A stretch of 64,000 bases of DNA from Deinococcus alpinitundrae (GCF_009982895.1 NZ_WXZL01000012.1:1-64000); one strand, 5' to 3'; shown: positions 53,679 through 62,747, counted from the stretch's first letter. Notes: generated from the letters alone by a model not told the origin. Translations and numbers: made by a program.

Positions 53679-53724
53679 GGTGACTCCTTGAAGGTAGAGA
53701 GGGAAGGGCGGCGCTCAGATTGCG

Positions 53725-54870
53725 CTAGAGGCTGGCTCCGGCGACCTGTTCTCTGTTGATCTGCTGCCCGCCCACGTACACCGCCTCCACTTCAAACTGT
53801 TCGCTGAGCACCACCACGTCGGCCCGCAGGCCCACGTCCAGGCGGCCCCGGTCCATCAGGCCGAGTGAATTGGCGGGCGCGGCGCTGAGCATCCGGCTCA
53901 CGTCGGGCAGACTCAGGCCGGTTGCTAGCGCATTTCTGAGGGCCACGTCAAGTGTCAGCACGCTGCCCGCGATGCTGCGGCCATCCGCCAGCACTGCCTT
54001 GCCGTCCTTGACAATCACCTTCTGGCCGCCGAGTTCGCTCTCGCCGTCACCGAGGCCAGCAGCGCGCATGGCGTCGGTGATCAGCATAACCCGGCCCGCA
54101 GCGGCAGTGGCGGCCAGCAGAAAGCTGATCTCATGCACGTGAACCCCGTCCAGAATGACCTCCAGCCAGGTCTGCGCGTCGGTGATCAGCGCCCCGGCAG
54201 CGCCCGGAACGCGCCCCTCGATGCCGCCCATGGCGTTGTAGAGGTGGGTGGCCGCTGTCCGTCCGCCCGCCGCCTGCACCGCCTTCAGAAAATCACGGAC
54301 CGTCTCGGCGTCGGCGGTGGTGTGCCCCACACCCACCCGCACACCTGCGCGGGCGAAGTCCAGCCCAGCCTGGGCGGCTCCCGCCATTTCCGGCGCGAGG
54401 GTCACGGCCCGGATACTGCCTGTTTCCAGCGCCTGGGCCACGCGTTCGGGGGTGGGGGCGAGGGTCAGCGGCGGCTGAGCGCCCAGTTTGTTCGGGCTGA
54501 TGAACGGCCCCTCCAGGTGCGCACCGACAATGTCCGCGCCGCCCGGCACGCCACGTGTCATCACCTCGCGCACGGCCTCCAGCGCCGCCAGCACCTGCCC
54601 CCAGGGGTTGGTGATGGTCGTGGGCAATAAGGTGGTGGTACCGTGCCGGGCGTGAAAGCGGGCCAGCGTATCGATGCCCGCCACACCGTCCATGGTGTCG
54701 CCGCCGTTGCCGCCGTGAACGTGGCTGTCGATGAAACCGGGCAGCAGGTAGCGCACCGGTACGCTGCCCGGCTGCGGCTGAATGTTGATCTGCTCGATGG
54801 TCCTCCCGAAGTGGAGTTCGCCTGCCTGGAGGCCGCCGGGCAGCACCAGCACGCCGCTGAGGACAGTCAT
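53725..54870 (-). CDS. nagA: N-acetylglucosamine-6-phosphate deacetylase
   Basis: 381 residues, amidohydrolase barrel. LPGFIDSHVHGGNGGDTMD gives the metal His pair, GAHLEGPFISPNKLGAQ the metal Glu, GHTTAD and THLYNAMGG further His, and LITDAMRAAG the catalytic Asp. It removes acetate from GlcNAc-6-P. I chose ATG 54870; it overlaps the stop of an upstream 33-codon ORF as ATGA. The preceding in-frame GTG at 54954 would give a non-conserved extension. Confidence 0.93.
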   Translation of the reverse strand: MTVLSGVLVLPGGLQAGELHFGRTIEQINIQPQPGSVPVRYLLPGFIDSHVHGGNGGDTMDGVAGIDTLARFHARHGTTTLLPTTITNPWGQVLAALEAVREVMTRGVPGGADIVGAHLEGPFISPNKLGAQPPLTLAPTPERVAQALETGSIRAVTLAPEMAGAAQAGLDFARAGVRVGVGHTTADAETVRDFLKAVQAAGGRTAATHLYNAMGGIEGRVPGAAGALITDAQTWLEVILDGVHVHEISFLLAATAAAGRVMLITDAMRAAGLGDGESELGGQKVIVKDGKAVLADGRSIAGSVLTLDVALRNALATGLSLPDVSRMLSAAPANSLGLMDRGRLDVGLRADVVVLSEQFEVEAVYVGGQQINREQVAGASL

Positions 54871-54968
54871 ACGGCCCCGCGGCCCGCTGAGAGGGTGATA
54901 GGCGAGAGCAGGGCGGTGGGTCGTGGGCAGACGATGAAGTCTCCGGGTGACCAAGTGGGGCAGCGCAT
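54867..54968 (-). CDS. Leaderless 33-codon upstream ORF of nagA
   Basis: ATG at 54968 is 6 nt after TAGGCT, which is 18 nt from a TTGACA. The ORF runs 33 codons (starting MRCPTWSPGDF, with two Cys and several Pro) and its TGA overlaps the nagA ATG. It lies in a different frame from nagA. It could couple or regulate nagA translation. The peptide has no family. Confidence 0.45.
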   Translation of the reverse strand: MRCPTWSPGDFIVCPRPTALLSPITLSAGRGAV

Positions 54969-54974
54969 CCTGCC

Positions 54975-55004
54975 AGCCTACGGCCTGAAAATTATTTTTG
55001 TCAA
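54975..55004 (-). promoter_or_regulatory. Promoter of nagA region TTGACA-N18-TAGGCT
   Basis: On the minus strand, TTGACA (plus 54999-55004) and TAGGCT (54975-54980) with an 18-nt AT-rich spacer. Transcription should start at the ATG of the upstream ORF. Confidence 0.7.
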
Positions 55005-55116
55005 CAGCGGAAGTTTGAGAGAAATTTTTAAGTCGCTCGGCCTGGCCTTCTCGGAACTGAGCATCCAGCCCCGGCTTTGAAGTCGGCGCTATCTGCCGCT
55101 TCTAAGCTGCCGGCCG

Positions 55117-56197
55117 ATGACTCCGCCAACGACCCCGCGCCTTACCCTGCCGCTGCCTGCCGCCCAGGCGGCCCCGCCCGTTTCGACCGAACTGGAACCG
55201 CCGTCTTCCGCGCAGCGCTGGGCCTGGCAGCGGGAGTTCGGCTACAACCCGTCCTCACTGGGCGCGCTGGGGGGCGAGGTGTTCACGGTGGGCGGTATCG
55301 AGGGCGGGTTGTGCTACCACGCGGTGAACCGGGTCTGGATCGGAACCGGCGACCCGCTGTGCCGCCCCGGCGACCAGGCGGCACTTGTGGCCGCGTTCGT
55401 GGCGCAAGCCAGGCGTCACGGCAGCCTCGCCGTGCTCCTGCCGGTCACGGCCCGGCTGGCTGCTGCCGCCCCGCCCGGCTTGAGGGCGGTAACGCTGGGA
55501 GCCACGCCGTACCTCGATCTGGACAGCTGGTCTCCGGCGGGCAACCGGAGCAAGATGCTTGCGCGGCAACCTCGGCAAAGCGCGGCGGCTGGGCGTCCGG
55601 CTCGAACGCGCCGAACCGACCCCAGTATTCCGGACCGAGTGCGCTGCACTGATGCAGGCCTGGCACGCCCGGCGGCGCGCTGGAACCGCGCTGGGCTGGG
55701 TCTTCGACCTCGACCCGTTTGCCTGGGCGGCTCACAAGCGCTACTTCCTGGCGCGTGACCATGGTGGACAGGCTGCCGCCTTTCTGGCCGCCAGCCCGCT
55801 TCCGGCGCGCGGTGGGTGGTATCTGGAAGACGTCATCCGCCGCCCCGACGCCCCGGACGGCGCGGCGGCAGCGCTGGTGGCTTACGCGCTGGGGGAGTTG
55901 CGCGCGGAGGGTGCGCGGCTCGCCACCCTGGGGGCCGTGCCGCTGTGCTCGCCGCGCCGTAGTGACCCCGCTGTCCAGGAGTCCAGACCGCTTGAAGCGC
56001 TGCTCTACGCCGCCCGCCCGCTCCTCTCGCACTGGTACAACTTCGACGGTCTGCGACAGTTCAAAAACCAGTTCGTACCGAGCTTCTGGGAAAACGAGTA
56101 CCTGCTGTTGCCGGGCTGCCGTTCTCTGCCCAGCGCGGCGCTGGGGTTGCTGAGCGCCTTGCTGCCTGGCGGATTGAGGAGCCTGAAACTGCTGTGA
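55117..56197 (+). pseudogene. Frameshifted DUF2156 (LPG-synthase C-terminal-like) gene
   Basis: Two overlapping frames together give one protein of about 359 residues. The first frame (from ATG 55117) reads normally through SWSPAGNRSK near 55551; the second resumes as LRGNLGKARRLGV from 55559. Removing one base at about 55556-55560 joins them. The joined sequence resembles the soluble domain of phosphatidylglycerol lysyltransferase (GWYLEDVIRRPDAPDGAAAAL, LATLGAVPL), a GNAT-like fold, without membrane helices. The shift may be a true mutation or a sequencing error; no slippery run supports programmed shifting. Confidence 0.8.
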
Positions 56198-56530
56198 CGC
56201 TGCGGGCACTGGGTTGCTGCGGGCATTGAATCAAGCCGATACGGATCGGTAGTTGGAATCGGCTTGATAGAACCGGCAAACGCTAACCTAGCGGGCAGCT
56301 CCCTAAGGAATTTGAAAAGCTCCGCAGCAGAGGAATGGCTGTCCGCGCGAGGACTCATAGCGCGGCGCAGCAGGGGCATCAATTTATACGGGTGCTGCTC
56401 ACGCCGACTATCTGCTCACGATGAAACTGCCGTTCTGCCCAAGGTGCGGGAAAGCGAAAAATACGAATTTCGCGCTATAGGCGTGCGGGCGGTGATTTCC
56501 CGACGATGTGGGAATGGACCAGAATCCGTA
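56198..56530. repeat. AT-richer gene-free stretch, possible small repeat element
   Basis: 333 nt with no supported gene and lower GC than its surroundings. GATACGGAT at 56238-56246 and its complement ATCCGTATC at 56523-56531 face each other about 294 nt apart and bracket most of the stretch; the right copy overlaps the ppk2 stop. Inside the left end, ATCAAGCCGAT (56230-56240) and ATCGGCTTGAT (56258-56268) form an 11-bp inverted repeat. This is the shape of a small non-autonomous element or Deinococcus intergenic repeat. Confidence 0.4.
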
Positions 56531-57334
56531 TCAGATCGCGCCGACGGCCACGTTGGTCAAATCGAATTCCGGCTCCGGGTACTGGGGGTTCATCTCGCGC
56601 AGGGTGTCGAGCAGCAGAGTGGCGATCACTCGGTTGCGGTACCACTTGTGGTCGGCCGGAATGACGTACCAGGGCGCGGCGTCAGTGCTGGTGGCGCTGA
56701 GGGCATCCTCGTAGGCGCTGGTGTATTCCGGCCAGCGGGCGCGCTCCTTGAGATCGGAAGGGTTGAATTTCCAGTTCTTCTCCGGATCGTCGAGACGCTC
56801 TTGCAGCCGCTCGCGCTGCTCCTCGGAGCTGATGTGCAGGTACAGCTTGAGAATGCGGGTGCCCCGGCTGGCCAGCAAATCCTCGAAGTGGCGGATGTGC
56901 TTGAAGCGCTGCTCGGCTTCCTTGTCGCTGATCAGATCGTGGACCCGCGTCACCAGCACGTCCTCGTAGTACGAGCGGTTGAAGACGGCAATCATGCCTG
57001 CCGCTGGCGTGTGTGGATGAATGCGCCACAGAAAGTCGTGCTTGAGGTCTTCCTCGTTCGGCACCTTGAAATTGGTGACGATCACACCCTGCGGATTGAT
57101 CAGCTCGAAGACGTGCTTGACGGTGCCGTCCTTGCCGCCCGCATCACGGGCCTGCAACACGACCAGGAGGCTCTGCTTGCTCTCGGCGTAGAGCCGGTCC
57201 TGAAGTTTGGCGAGTTCCAGGCCAATTTCCAGGGTCTCGGCCTCGCTGTCCTCGCGGCTGAGCTTGCCGGTGTCGTCGGTGGGCAGTTTGCTGAGATTGA
57301 CTTTCTTGCCCACCCGGTAACGTTTGGAATCCAT
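56531..57334 (-). CDS. ppk2: Polyphosphate kinase 2
   Basis: 267 residues, close to the known D. radiodurans PPK2 length. LQARDAGGKDGTVKHVFELI is the Walker A region, FLWRIHPHTPAAGMIAVFNRSYYEDVLVTRV holds Walker B and the lid, and DHKWYRNRVIATLLLDTL ends the domain. It transfers phosphate between polyphosphate and nucleotides; class cannot be told with certainty. TAAGAT lies 5 nt before the ATG. Confidence 0.95.
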   Translation of the reverse strand: MDSKRYRVGKKVNLSKLPTDDTGKLSREDSEAETLEIGLELAKLQDRLYAESKQSLLVVLQARDAGGKDGTVKHVFELINPQGVIVTNFKVPNEEDLKHDFLWRIHPHTPAAGMIAVFNRSYYEDVLVTRVHDLISDKEAEQRFKHIRHFEDLLASRGTRILKLYLHISSEEQRERLQERLDDPEKNWKFNPSDLKERARWPEYTSAYEDALSATSTDAAPWYVIPADHKWYRNRVIATLLLDTLREMNPQYPEPEFDLTNVAVGAI

Positions 57335-57339
57335 ACACG

Positions 57340-57345
57340 ATCTTA
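57340..57345 (-). promoter_or_regulatory. -10 box TAAGAT, leaderless start of ppk2
   Basis: TAAGAT ends 5 nt before the ATG at 57334. Confidence 0.45.
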
Positions 57346-57481
57346 CGGGAGGCGCGGCGCGGCGGCAGCCAAGCCCCAAGAAAGGGCGAAGGTCCAGAGG
57401 ACTGGGGCGGGGAGCGCACAAGTCAAGAGCGCCGCCGCTCGCGGTGAAGGCGAGCGGCGGCGCGAGAAGCGTGTTGGGGAG

Positions 57482-58123
<642 letters not shown>

Positions 58124-58129
58124 GCTGAA

Positions 58130-58135
58130 ATTGTA
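58130..58135 (-). promoter_or_regulatory. -10 box TACAAT, leaderless start of YtxJ-fusion gene
   Basis: TACAAT ends 6 nt before the ATG at 58123. Confidence 0.6.
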
Positions 58136-58196
58136 CTCCCCGCTTTATTAAATGAAGTGATAGCCACCACGGTTGCAGCGGTTTGGGTGCACAAAT

Positions 58197-59210
58197 TCAA
58201 GCGAAGAGGCGCACGGCGGCCTGAGCCTGCTTGGGCAGTTGCCCGGCAAACCACTGGGCGGTGAGCCTCAGGGCCGTTTCCAGGGGCGTGTGAATGTCAC
58301 CATACGCGGCCACAAACCGCTCACTGCTGACCAGATACGGATGCTGGGACTTCGGCAGCATTTCCCTGATCTCGCGCAGGGGCGGCGCGGCCAGGCTGAG
58401 TACGGGAAGCAGCCACCCCGGCAAGGCGGTGAAGCGCAGCGGCTGCTGGCTGATCTGGGCGATGAGATGCAGGACTTCGCGCTGGGTCATTGCGGGCGCG
58501 TTGGGAATATGCCAGGCTTTGCCGAACGCGCTGTCGGAGGCGGCCAGTATCGCCATCGCCTCACCGAAATCTTCGATGAAGGTCAGGGTGGTGGGCATGT
58601 CGGGATCCCCCAGAATCTGCGCGGTTTTGCCCTGCAAGACCGGCTCAAATACCCGCCGACCCAGCACCGATTGTTCGGCAGTATGCGGCCCGAAAAAATT
58701 GGAAGCGCGGGCGAAGGTGACCCGGACCCGTCCGGTTTGATGGGCGGCCAGCATCTGCTCGGTCACCCGAATGCGCGCCTGGCCTTTGCGGGTGCGGCTG
58801 TGCATCGGCAAGTCTTCGTGAATGACCTGCCCCGGCGACCCGATGCCCACCTCGTCGTACATGTAGAGGTTGTCGCCGATCACCAGTCTGGCCTGCTGGG
58901 TGGCCGCGCCCTCAAGGATGTTGCCCCACAGCACGGGGAGCTGGGTTTCCCAGGCGTGGGCGCTGTAAATGGGAGCGGCACAGTTGTAGATGACCTGTGC
59001 GCCGACGCTGACGGCTTGAGCACTTTCCAGGTCGTAGGCGTCGGCCCGCACGATCTCGAACTGCGCCTTGCCTGCAGACGGGCCGAGCGGCTCCGGCAGG
59101 CCGGACAGGTGGCCGCTGCGGTTGACGAGCCGCACCTGCTCGCCGCGCCGCAGCAGGGCCTTGAGGGTGGCGCGTCCGAGCGGGCCGGAACCGAAAATCA
59201 CGTGCTTCAT
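58197..59210 (-). CDS. Extended SDR NAD-dependent epimerase/reductase
   Basis: 337 residues. GSGPLGRATLKALLRRG at the N-terminus is the NAD(P)-binding loop, here GxGxxG rather than the usual GxxGxxG. NLYMYDEVG takes the place of the active-site YxxxK region, where no clear YxxxK is seen, so catalysis may be altered. FARASNFFGPHT fits the family. GGAG 6 nt before the ATG. Divergent from a TetR gene, with an operator-like palindrome between. Confidence 0.8.
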   Translation of the reverse strand: MKHVIFGSGPLGRATLKALLRRGEQVRLVNRSGHLSGLPEPLGPSAGKAQFEIVRADAYDLESAQAVSVGAQVIYNCAAPIYSAHAWETQLPVLWGNILEGAATQQARLVIGDNLYMYDEVGIGSPGQVIHEDLPMHSRTRKGQARIRVTEQMLAAHQTGRVRVTFARASNFFGPHTAEQSVLGRRVFEPVLQGKTAQILGDPDMPTTLTFIEDFGEAMAILAASDSAFGKAWHIPNAPAMTQREVLHLIAQISQQPLRFTALPGWLLPVLSLAAPPLREIREMLPKSQHPYLVSSERFVAAYGDIHTPLETALRLTAQWFAGQLPKQAQAAVRLFA

Positions 59211-59271
59211 GGCGACTCCTTGAGGACGAAATGGGCAGCGAGCAGATTGGGAAGACCAAGCATCTGAGCAA

Positions 59272-59288
59272 CGTTTAGTTTCTAAACG
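59272..59288. promoter_or_regulatory. TetR operator palindrome
   Basis: CGTTTAG-TTT-CTAAACG is a perfect 17-bp palindrome between the divergent SDR and TetR genes, next to the candidate -35 of tetR. The direct repeat ATCTGAGCAA(C/T)GT at 59262-59274 and 59307-59319 surrounds it. Confidence 0.7.
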
Positions 59289-59302
59289 CTGTTAAGTTAC
59301 GT

Positions 59303-59308
59303 TAGAAT
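59303..59308 (+). promoter_or_regulatory. -10 box TAGAAT, leaderless start of second tetR
   Basis: TAGAAT ends 7 nt before the ATG at 59316. Confidence 0.5.
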
Positions 59309-59315
59309 CTGAGCA

Positions 59316-59984
59316 ATGTCAAGTTCTCCCCGCCTGTCGTCCCCCGCGCCTGCCAAATCGGAGCGCTACCATCACGGCGATCTGCGCCGCGCCCTGCTGG
59401 ACGCTGCCCGTGCGCTGGCCGCCGCGGGCGGCGTCGAGGCGCTGACCCTGCGCGAAGTGGCGCGGCAGGCTGGGGTGTCTCCCGCCGCGCCCTACCACCA
59501 CTTCAGCGACAAAAACGATCTGCTGCGGGCCGTGGCCACCGAAGCCTTTGAATTGCTAACCCGAGCGATGGCAGTAGCGGCGGAGAGCACCGACGACCCG
59601 GTGCAGCGTCTGAAAGCCATCGGCGCGGCGTATCTGGCGTTTGCCTTCGCGCACCCGGCAGAATTCCGGTTCATGTTTCGCCATGAATTGTGCCTGCCAC
59701 CGGGCGTTCCCGATCCGCTGGAGCAAGCGGGTACGGCATCGTACGGGGTGTTACTGACTGCTGTCGAGGCCGCCCAGAAGAGCACTCAGGTGCGCTCAGG
59801 CTCCCCGGATACGGAGCTGTCAACGCTGGGGCTGACCCTCTGGAGCGCCGTCCACGGCCTGAGTTCTATTCTGCTGGAAAGCCCGATGTCCAAAACCAGC
59901 ACACCTGAAATCGGCCAGCACCTCGCCCGCAGCGTGATCGGAAACGTGCTGCGGGGGGTGCTGACCGAAGAACAGCGGGATTGA
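59316..59984 (+). CDS. TetR-family regulator
   Basis: 222 residues. YHHGDLRRALLDAARALAAAGG through VSPAAPYHHFSDKNDLLRAV (about 18-70) is the helix-turn-helix, with the YHHGDLR start common in one TetR subgroup (WHG-type C-domain). The C-terminal FAHPAEFRFMFRHEL fits that subgroup. It probably represses itself and the divergent SDR gene. 12 nt separate its stop from the convergent hslO end. Confidence 0.92.
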   Translation: MSSSPRLSSPAPAKSERYHHGDLRRALLDAARALAAAGGVEALTLREVARQAGVSPAAPYHHFSDKNDLLRAVATEAFELLTRAMAVAAESTDDPVQRLKAIGAAYLAFAFAHPAEFRFMFRHELCLPPGVPDPLEQAGTASYGVLLTAVEAAQKSTQVRSGSPDTELSTLGLTLWSAVHGLSSILLESPMSKTSTPEIGQHLARSVIGNVLRGVLTEEQRD

Positions 59985-59996
59985 GTGGGGTGAGGC

Positions 59997-60908
59997 TTAG
60001 GCCTGCGCCCGCACGTCCGGCGCGCCCAGGGCGGCGATCTCGCCAGGGGTGATCTGGTAATGCTCGTTGCACCAGTGGCACACTACTTCCTGCCCGCCGT
60101 CCTCCATCATGCTCTGGCGCTCCTGCATGCCGAAGTAGGTCAGCGAGGCCACCGCCCGCTCGCGGGAGCAGCGGCACTGAAACTGAGCACTCTGGGCCTG
60201 CGGGGCCGCCACGAAGTCGAGCCCTTTGGTCGCCCGCTCCATGACTTCCAGCAGCGACACGTTGCGCAGGTTCTCGGTAAAGCTGCCCATGGCCTTGATG
60301 TTGGCTTCCAGCGCCGCCAGGGTCTCGTCACTGGCGCCGGGCATGGCCTGCACGATCAGCCCGCCCGCGCGCGCCACCCGGCCGCCTTCCTCGTAGACGC
60401 CGAGCTGCACCGCGCTGGGAATCTGCTCGCTGGAGGCCAGATAGTAGGCCACGTCCTCGGCCAGTTCGCCGCTGACGAGTTCCACACTGCCGGTCCAGGG
60501 TTCGGCGTTGTCGAGGAGCCGGGTCACGGCCAGTTCGCCGGTGCTGCCGATCAGCCCGCTCACGTCGAGCTTGCCGTCGGTGGTTCGCAGCGGCAAATCG
60601 GCGTCCGGCTCGCGCACGTAGCCGCGCACCCAACCCTCGGCGCTGCCCTCGGCCACCAGCCAGCCCAGCGGTCCGTCGCCCTGCACCCGCAAATTCACCC
60701 GGCTGTCGACCTTCTTGCCGAGGATGATCGCCAGCAGCGCGGCGGCGCTCAGCGCCCGGCCCAGCGCGGCGGTGGCGGTCTTGCTGAGCTCATGGCGCAC
60801 GCGGGCTTCCTCGACGATCTGCGTGGCGTCGATGGCCACCACCCGCAAGGTGTTGCCTGCCGCCGTGCCGCGCAGGATGTAGGAGCTTGAAGTCTGTATG
60901 TCTTGCAT
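59997..60908 (-). CDS. hslO: Redox-regulated chaperone Hsp33
   Basis: 303 residues. The N-terminal substrate-binding domain (about 1-180, with [21 protein letters not shown]) is followed by the zinc redox switch: Cys245, Cys247 in QCRC and Cys277, Cys280 in CHWC. Oxidation releases zinc and activates holdase function. Fits an oxidation-tolerant organism. TAAGAT lies 6 nt before the ATG. Confidence 0.96.
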   Translation of the reverse strand: MQDIQTSSSYILRGTAAGNTLRVVAIDATQIVEEARVRHELSKTATAALGRALSAAALLAIILGKKVDSRVNLRVQGDGPLGWLVAEGSAEGWVRGYVREPDADLPLRTTDGKLDVSGLIGSTGELAVTRLLDNAEPWTGSVELVSGELAEDVAYYLASSEQIPSAVQLGVYEEGGRVARAGGLIVQAMPGASDETLAALEANIKAMGSFTENLRNVSLLEVMERATKGLDFVAAPQAQSAQFQCRCSRERAVASLTYFGMQERQSMMEDGGQEVVCHWCNEHYQITPGEIAALGAPDVRAQA

Positions 60909-60914
60909 TACAAA

Positions 60915-60920
60915 ATCTTA
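60915..60920 (-). promoter_or_regulatory. -10 box TAAGAT, leaderless start of hslO
   Basis: TAAGAT ends 6 nt before the ATG at 60908, within an AT-rich stretch. Confidence 0.6.
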
Positions 60921-61009
60921 TATAAGCAGACTCAGATTTAAAGTAGGAAAAGTGGGAATTGGAGAGGGGGCACGGTAGAGGCGAAGAGGCCTGTCCCGAC
61001 GCCCGCCCC

Positions 61010-61555
61010 CTACTTCTGCGAAGTGATGAAACTCAGATTGCGGTCCTGCTGCGCCCGGTCCAGGCCGTAACCGAACACGAAGGCGTCGGGGATGGTAAAG
61101 CCGAGGTAATCAACCGGCACCTCCACCTTGCGCCGCGAGGGTTTGCTCAGTAGTGAGGCGACCTTCAAGCTGGCCGGGCCGCGCTCGGAGAGGTAGCGCA
61201 GGATGTAGTTCATGGTGATGCCGGTGTCGATGATGTCCTCGACCAGCAGCACGTGGCGGCCCGAGAGCGGGAAGCTGAGGTCCTTGACCAGCTTGACCTC
61301 GCCGCTGGTCTGCTTGGCATCGCCGTAACTGCTGGTCTGCATGAAGTCGATGGTCAGCGGAATGTCGAGTGAGCGCACCAGGTCGGCGTGAAAGAGAAAC
61401 GCGCCGTTGAGCAGGCAGATCAGGTGTGGGTTGAGCCCCACGTAGTCCTGACGGATCTGGTGGGCCAGCTCATGCACGCGGGCCATCAGTTGCGCTTCGC
61501 TGATCTGTACCGGGCCGTCACTGGGGCGCAGTTGTTTTTGCTGGAACACGGTCAT
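61010..61555 (-). CDS. hpt: Hypoxanthine phosphoribosyltransferase
   Basis: 181 residues. VLLVEDIIDTGITM is the PRPP loop, LLNGAFLFHADLVRSL the substrate loop, and FMQTSSYGDAKQTSGEVKL the flexible loop. It salvages hypoxanthine and guanine. The start is ATG 61555, 7 nt after TAGGCT; an earlier in-frame ATG would add 19 unconserved residues. Confidence 0.95.
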   Translation of the reverse strand: MTVFQQKQLRPSDGPVQISEAQLMARVHELAHQIRQDYVGLNPHLICLLNGAFLFHADLVRSLDIPLTIDFMQTSSYGDAKQTSGEVKLVKDLSFPLSGRHVLLVEDIIDTGITMNYILRYLSERGPASLKVASLLSKPSRRKVEVPVDYLGFTIPDAFVFGYGLDRAQQDRNLSFITSQK

Positions 61556-61562
61556 GCGAATC

Positions 61563-61568
61563 AGCCTA
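61563..61568 (-). promoter_or_regulatory. -10 box TAGGCT, leaderless start of hpt
   Basis: TAGGCT ends 7 nt before the ATG at 61555. Confidence 0.45.
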
Positions 61569-61656
61569 GAGCATTTGTTCGTTCCGTGTGCGGGGAAATG
61601 GACTCCACCCACTCCACTTCCATATGCTCTGGCACGGCTCCTGATCGCTCTGCCCA

Positions 61657-61684
61657 GTCATAAAAACAGACATATTTTTATGAC
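61657..61684. promoter_or_regulatory. 28-bp AT-rich palindrome between hpt and trpC
   Basis: GTCATAAAAA and TTTTTATGAC form a perfect 10-bp inverted repeat with an 8-nt centre. It is AT-rich in a GC-rich surrounding and lies about 93 nt before trpC and 102 nt before hpt. Likely an operator; the factor is unknown. Confidence 0.5.
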
Positions 61685-61763
61685 GAATCCGCTCACGACC
61701 AGCCGCCGGACGCGAATCGGAAAACATCACCGAAACGCCGACCCCACCGGCACTTGGCGGCAC

Positions 61764-61769
61764 TATACT
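61764..61769 (+). promoter_or_regulatory. -10 box TATACT, leaderless start of trpC
   Basis: TATACT ends 7 nt before the ATG at 61777. Confidence 0.55.
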
Positions 61770-61776
61770 CAGGCGT

Positions 61777-62598
61777 ATGACGCCCGCTCTTTCCCCGGTC
61801 ACGGCTTCCGGTATCACGCTCCCTCCGACCCGGACGTATACCGCTCCCGGCGTGCTGGGGCGCATCGTGGCCGAGCGCGGCCAGGATTACGCCGGGGCCG
61901 CCTGCGAGCTGGGCGAAGCTAGAGTGCGCGCCCGGCGCTTTCACGCGGCGCTGGCCCGACCCGGCTTGCAACTCATCGCCGAAATCAAGCGGGCCAGTCC
62001 CAGCCAGGGCCAGATCGCCCCGATTGATCCGGCAGCAGCGGCCCTGAGCTACCTGCGCGGCGGCGCGGCCTGCCTGAGCGTGCTGACCGAGCTGAGGCAC
62101 TTCGACGGTTCGCCGGAAGCGCTGCACGCGGTGGTCGCCGCCGTAACGATACCGGTGCTGCGTAAGGACTTCGTCGTGCATCCGAAGATGCTTCAGGAGG
62201 CCGCCGACTGGGGAGCCAGCGCAGCCCTGCTGATGGTCAGCGTGCTGGGCGAGGACGTGGGCGCGTACCTGAGACTGGCCCACCACTTCGGCTTGGACGC
62301 CCTGGTGGAAGTGCACGACGAGGCTGAGCTGGACGTGGCGCTCGCGGCAGGCGCGGAGATCATCGGGGTCAACAACCGCGACCTGACCACCCTGGCGATT
62401 AGCCTCGCCAACAGCCCGCGCCTGATCGCCCACGCCCGCGCCGCCGGGTACGAAGGCCTGCTGGTGGCCGAGAGCGGCTACCGTACGCCCGGTGACATCG
62501 TCAGCATCCGCGCGGTGGCCGACGCCGTGTTGGTGGGTAGCAGCCTGGCCGGAAGCGGCGATCTGGAGGGCGCGGCGCGGGCATTGTTGAGCCGCTGA
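61777..62598 (+). CDS. trpC: Indole-3-glycerol phosphate synthase
   Basis: 273 residues, TIM barrel. Lys71 in IAEIKRASPSQG is the general acid; VLRKDFVVH, LVEVHDEAEL, GVNNRDL and VAESGYRTPGDI supply the other active-site residues. It closes the indole ring in tryptophan synthesis. No other trp gene lies in the window. Confidence 0.96.
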   Translation: MTPALSPVTASGITLPPTRTYTAPGVLGRIVAERGQDYAGAACELGEARVRARRFHAALARPGLQLIAEIKRASPSQGQIAPIDPAAAALSYLRGGAACLSVLTELRHFDGSPEALHAVVAAVTIPVLRKDFVVHPKMLQEAADWGASAALLMVSVLGEDVGAYLRLAHHFGLDALVEVHDEAELDVALAAGAEIIGVNNRDLTTLAISLANSPRLIAHARAAGYEGLLVAESGYRTPGDIVSIRAVADAVLVGSSLAGSGDLEGAARALLSR

Positions 62599-62747
62599 AG
62601 GTGGGTCTTCTGCCAGCCGGGGTAGGCGGACTTTACCGGGCCTTCAACCGCTCCCGTCTTCCGACTGAAGCTGTTGCGGATGATTTGCCCTACACCTTTA
62701 CTTCATGGAGATTACGAGCCACCTATCCAGGCGGGCGAGCAGCAACG

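Noticed and set aside
55550..55565. Programmed frameshifting in the DUF2156 gene
   Set aside because: No slippery heptamer or homopolymer run and no downstream stem stand out; a mutation or read error is simpler.
61657..61684. Deinococcus radiation/desiccation response motif (TTATG...CATAA)
   Set aside because: The halves here are CATAA...TTATG, the opposite orientation, with different spacing.
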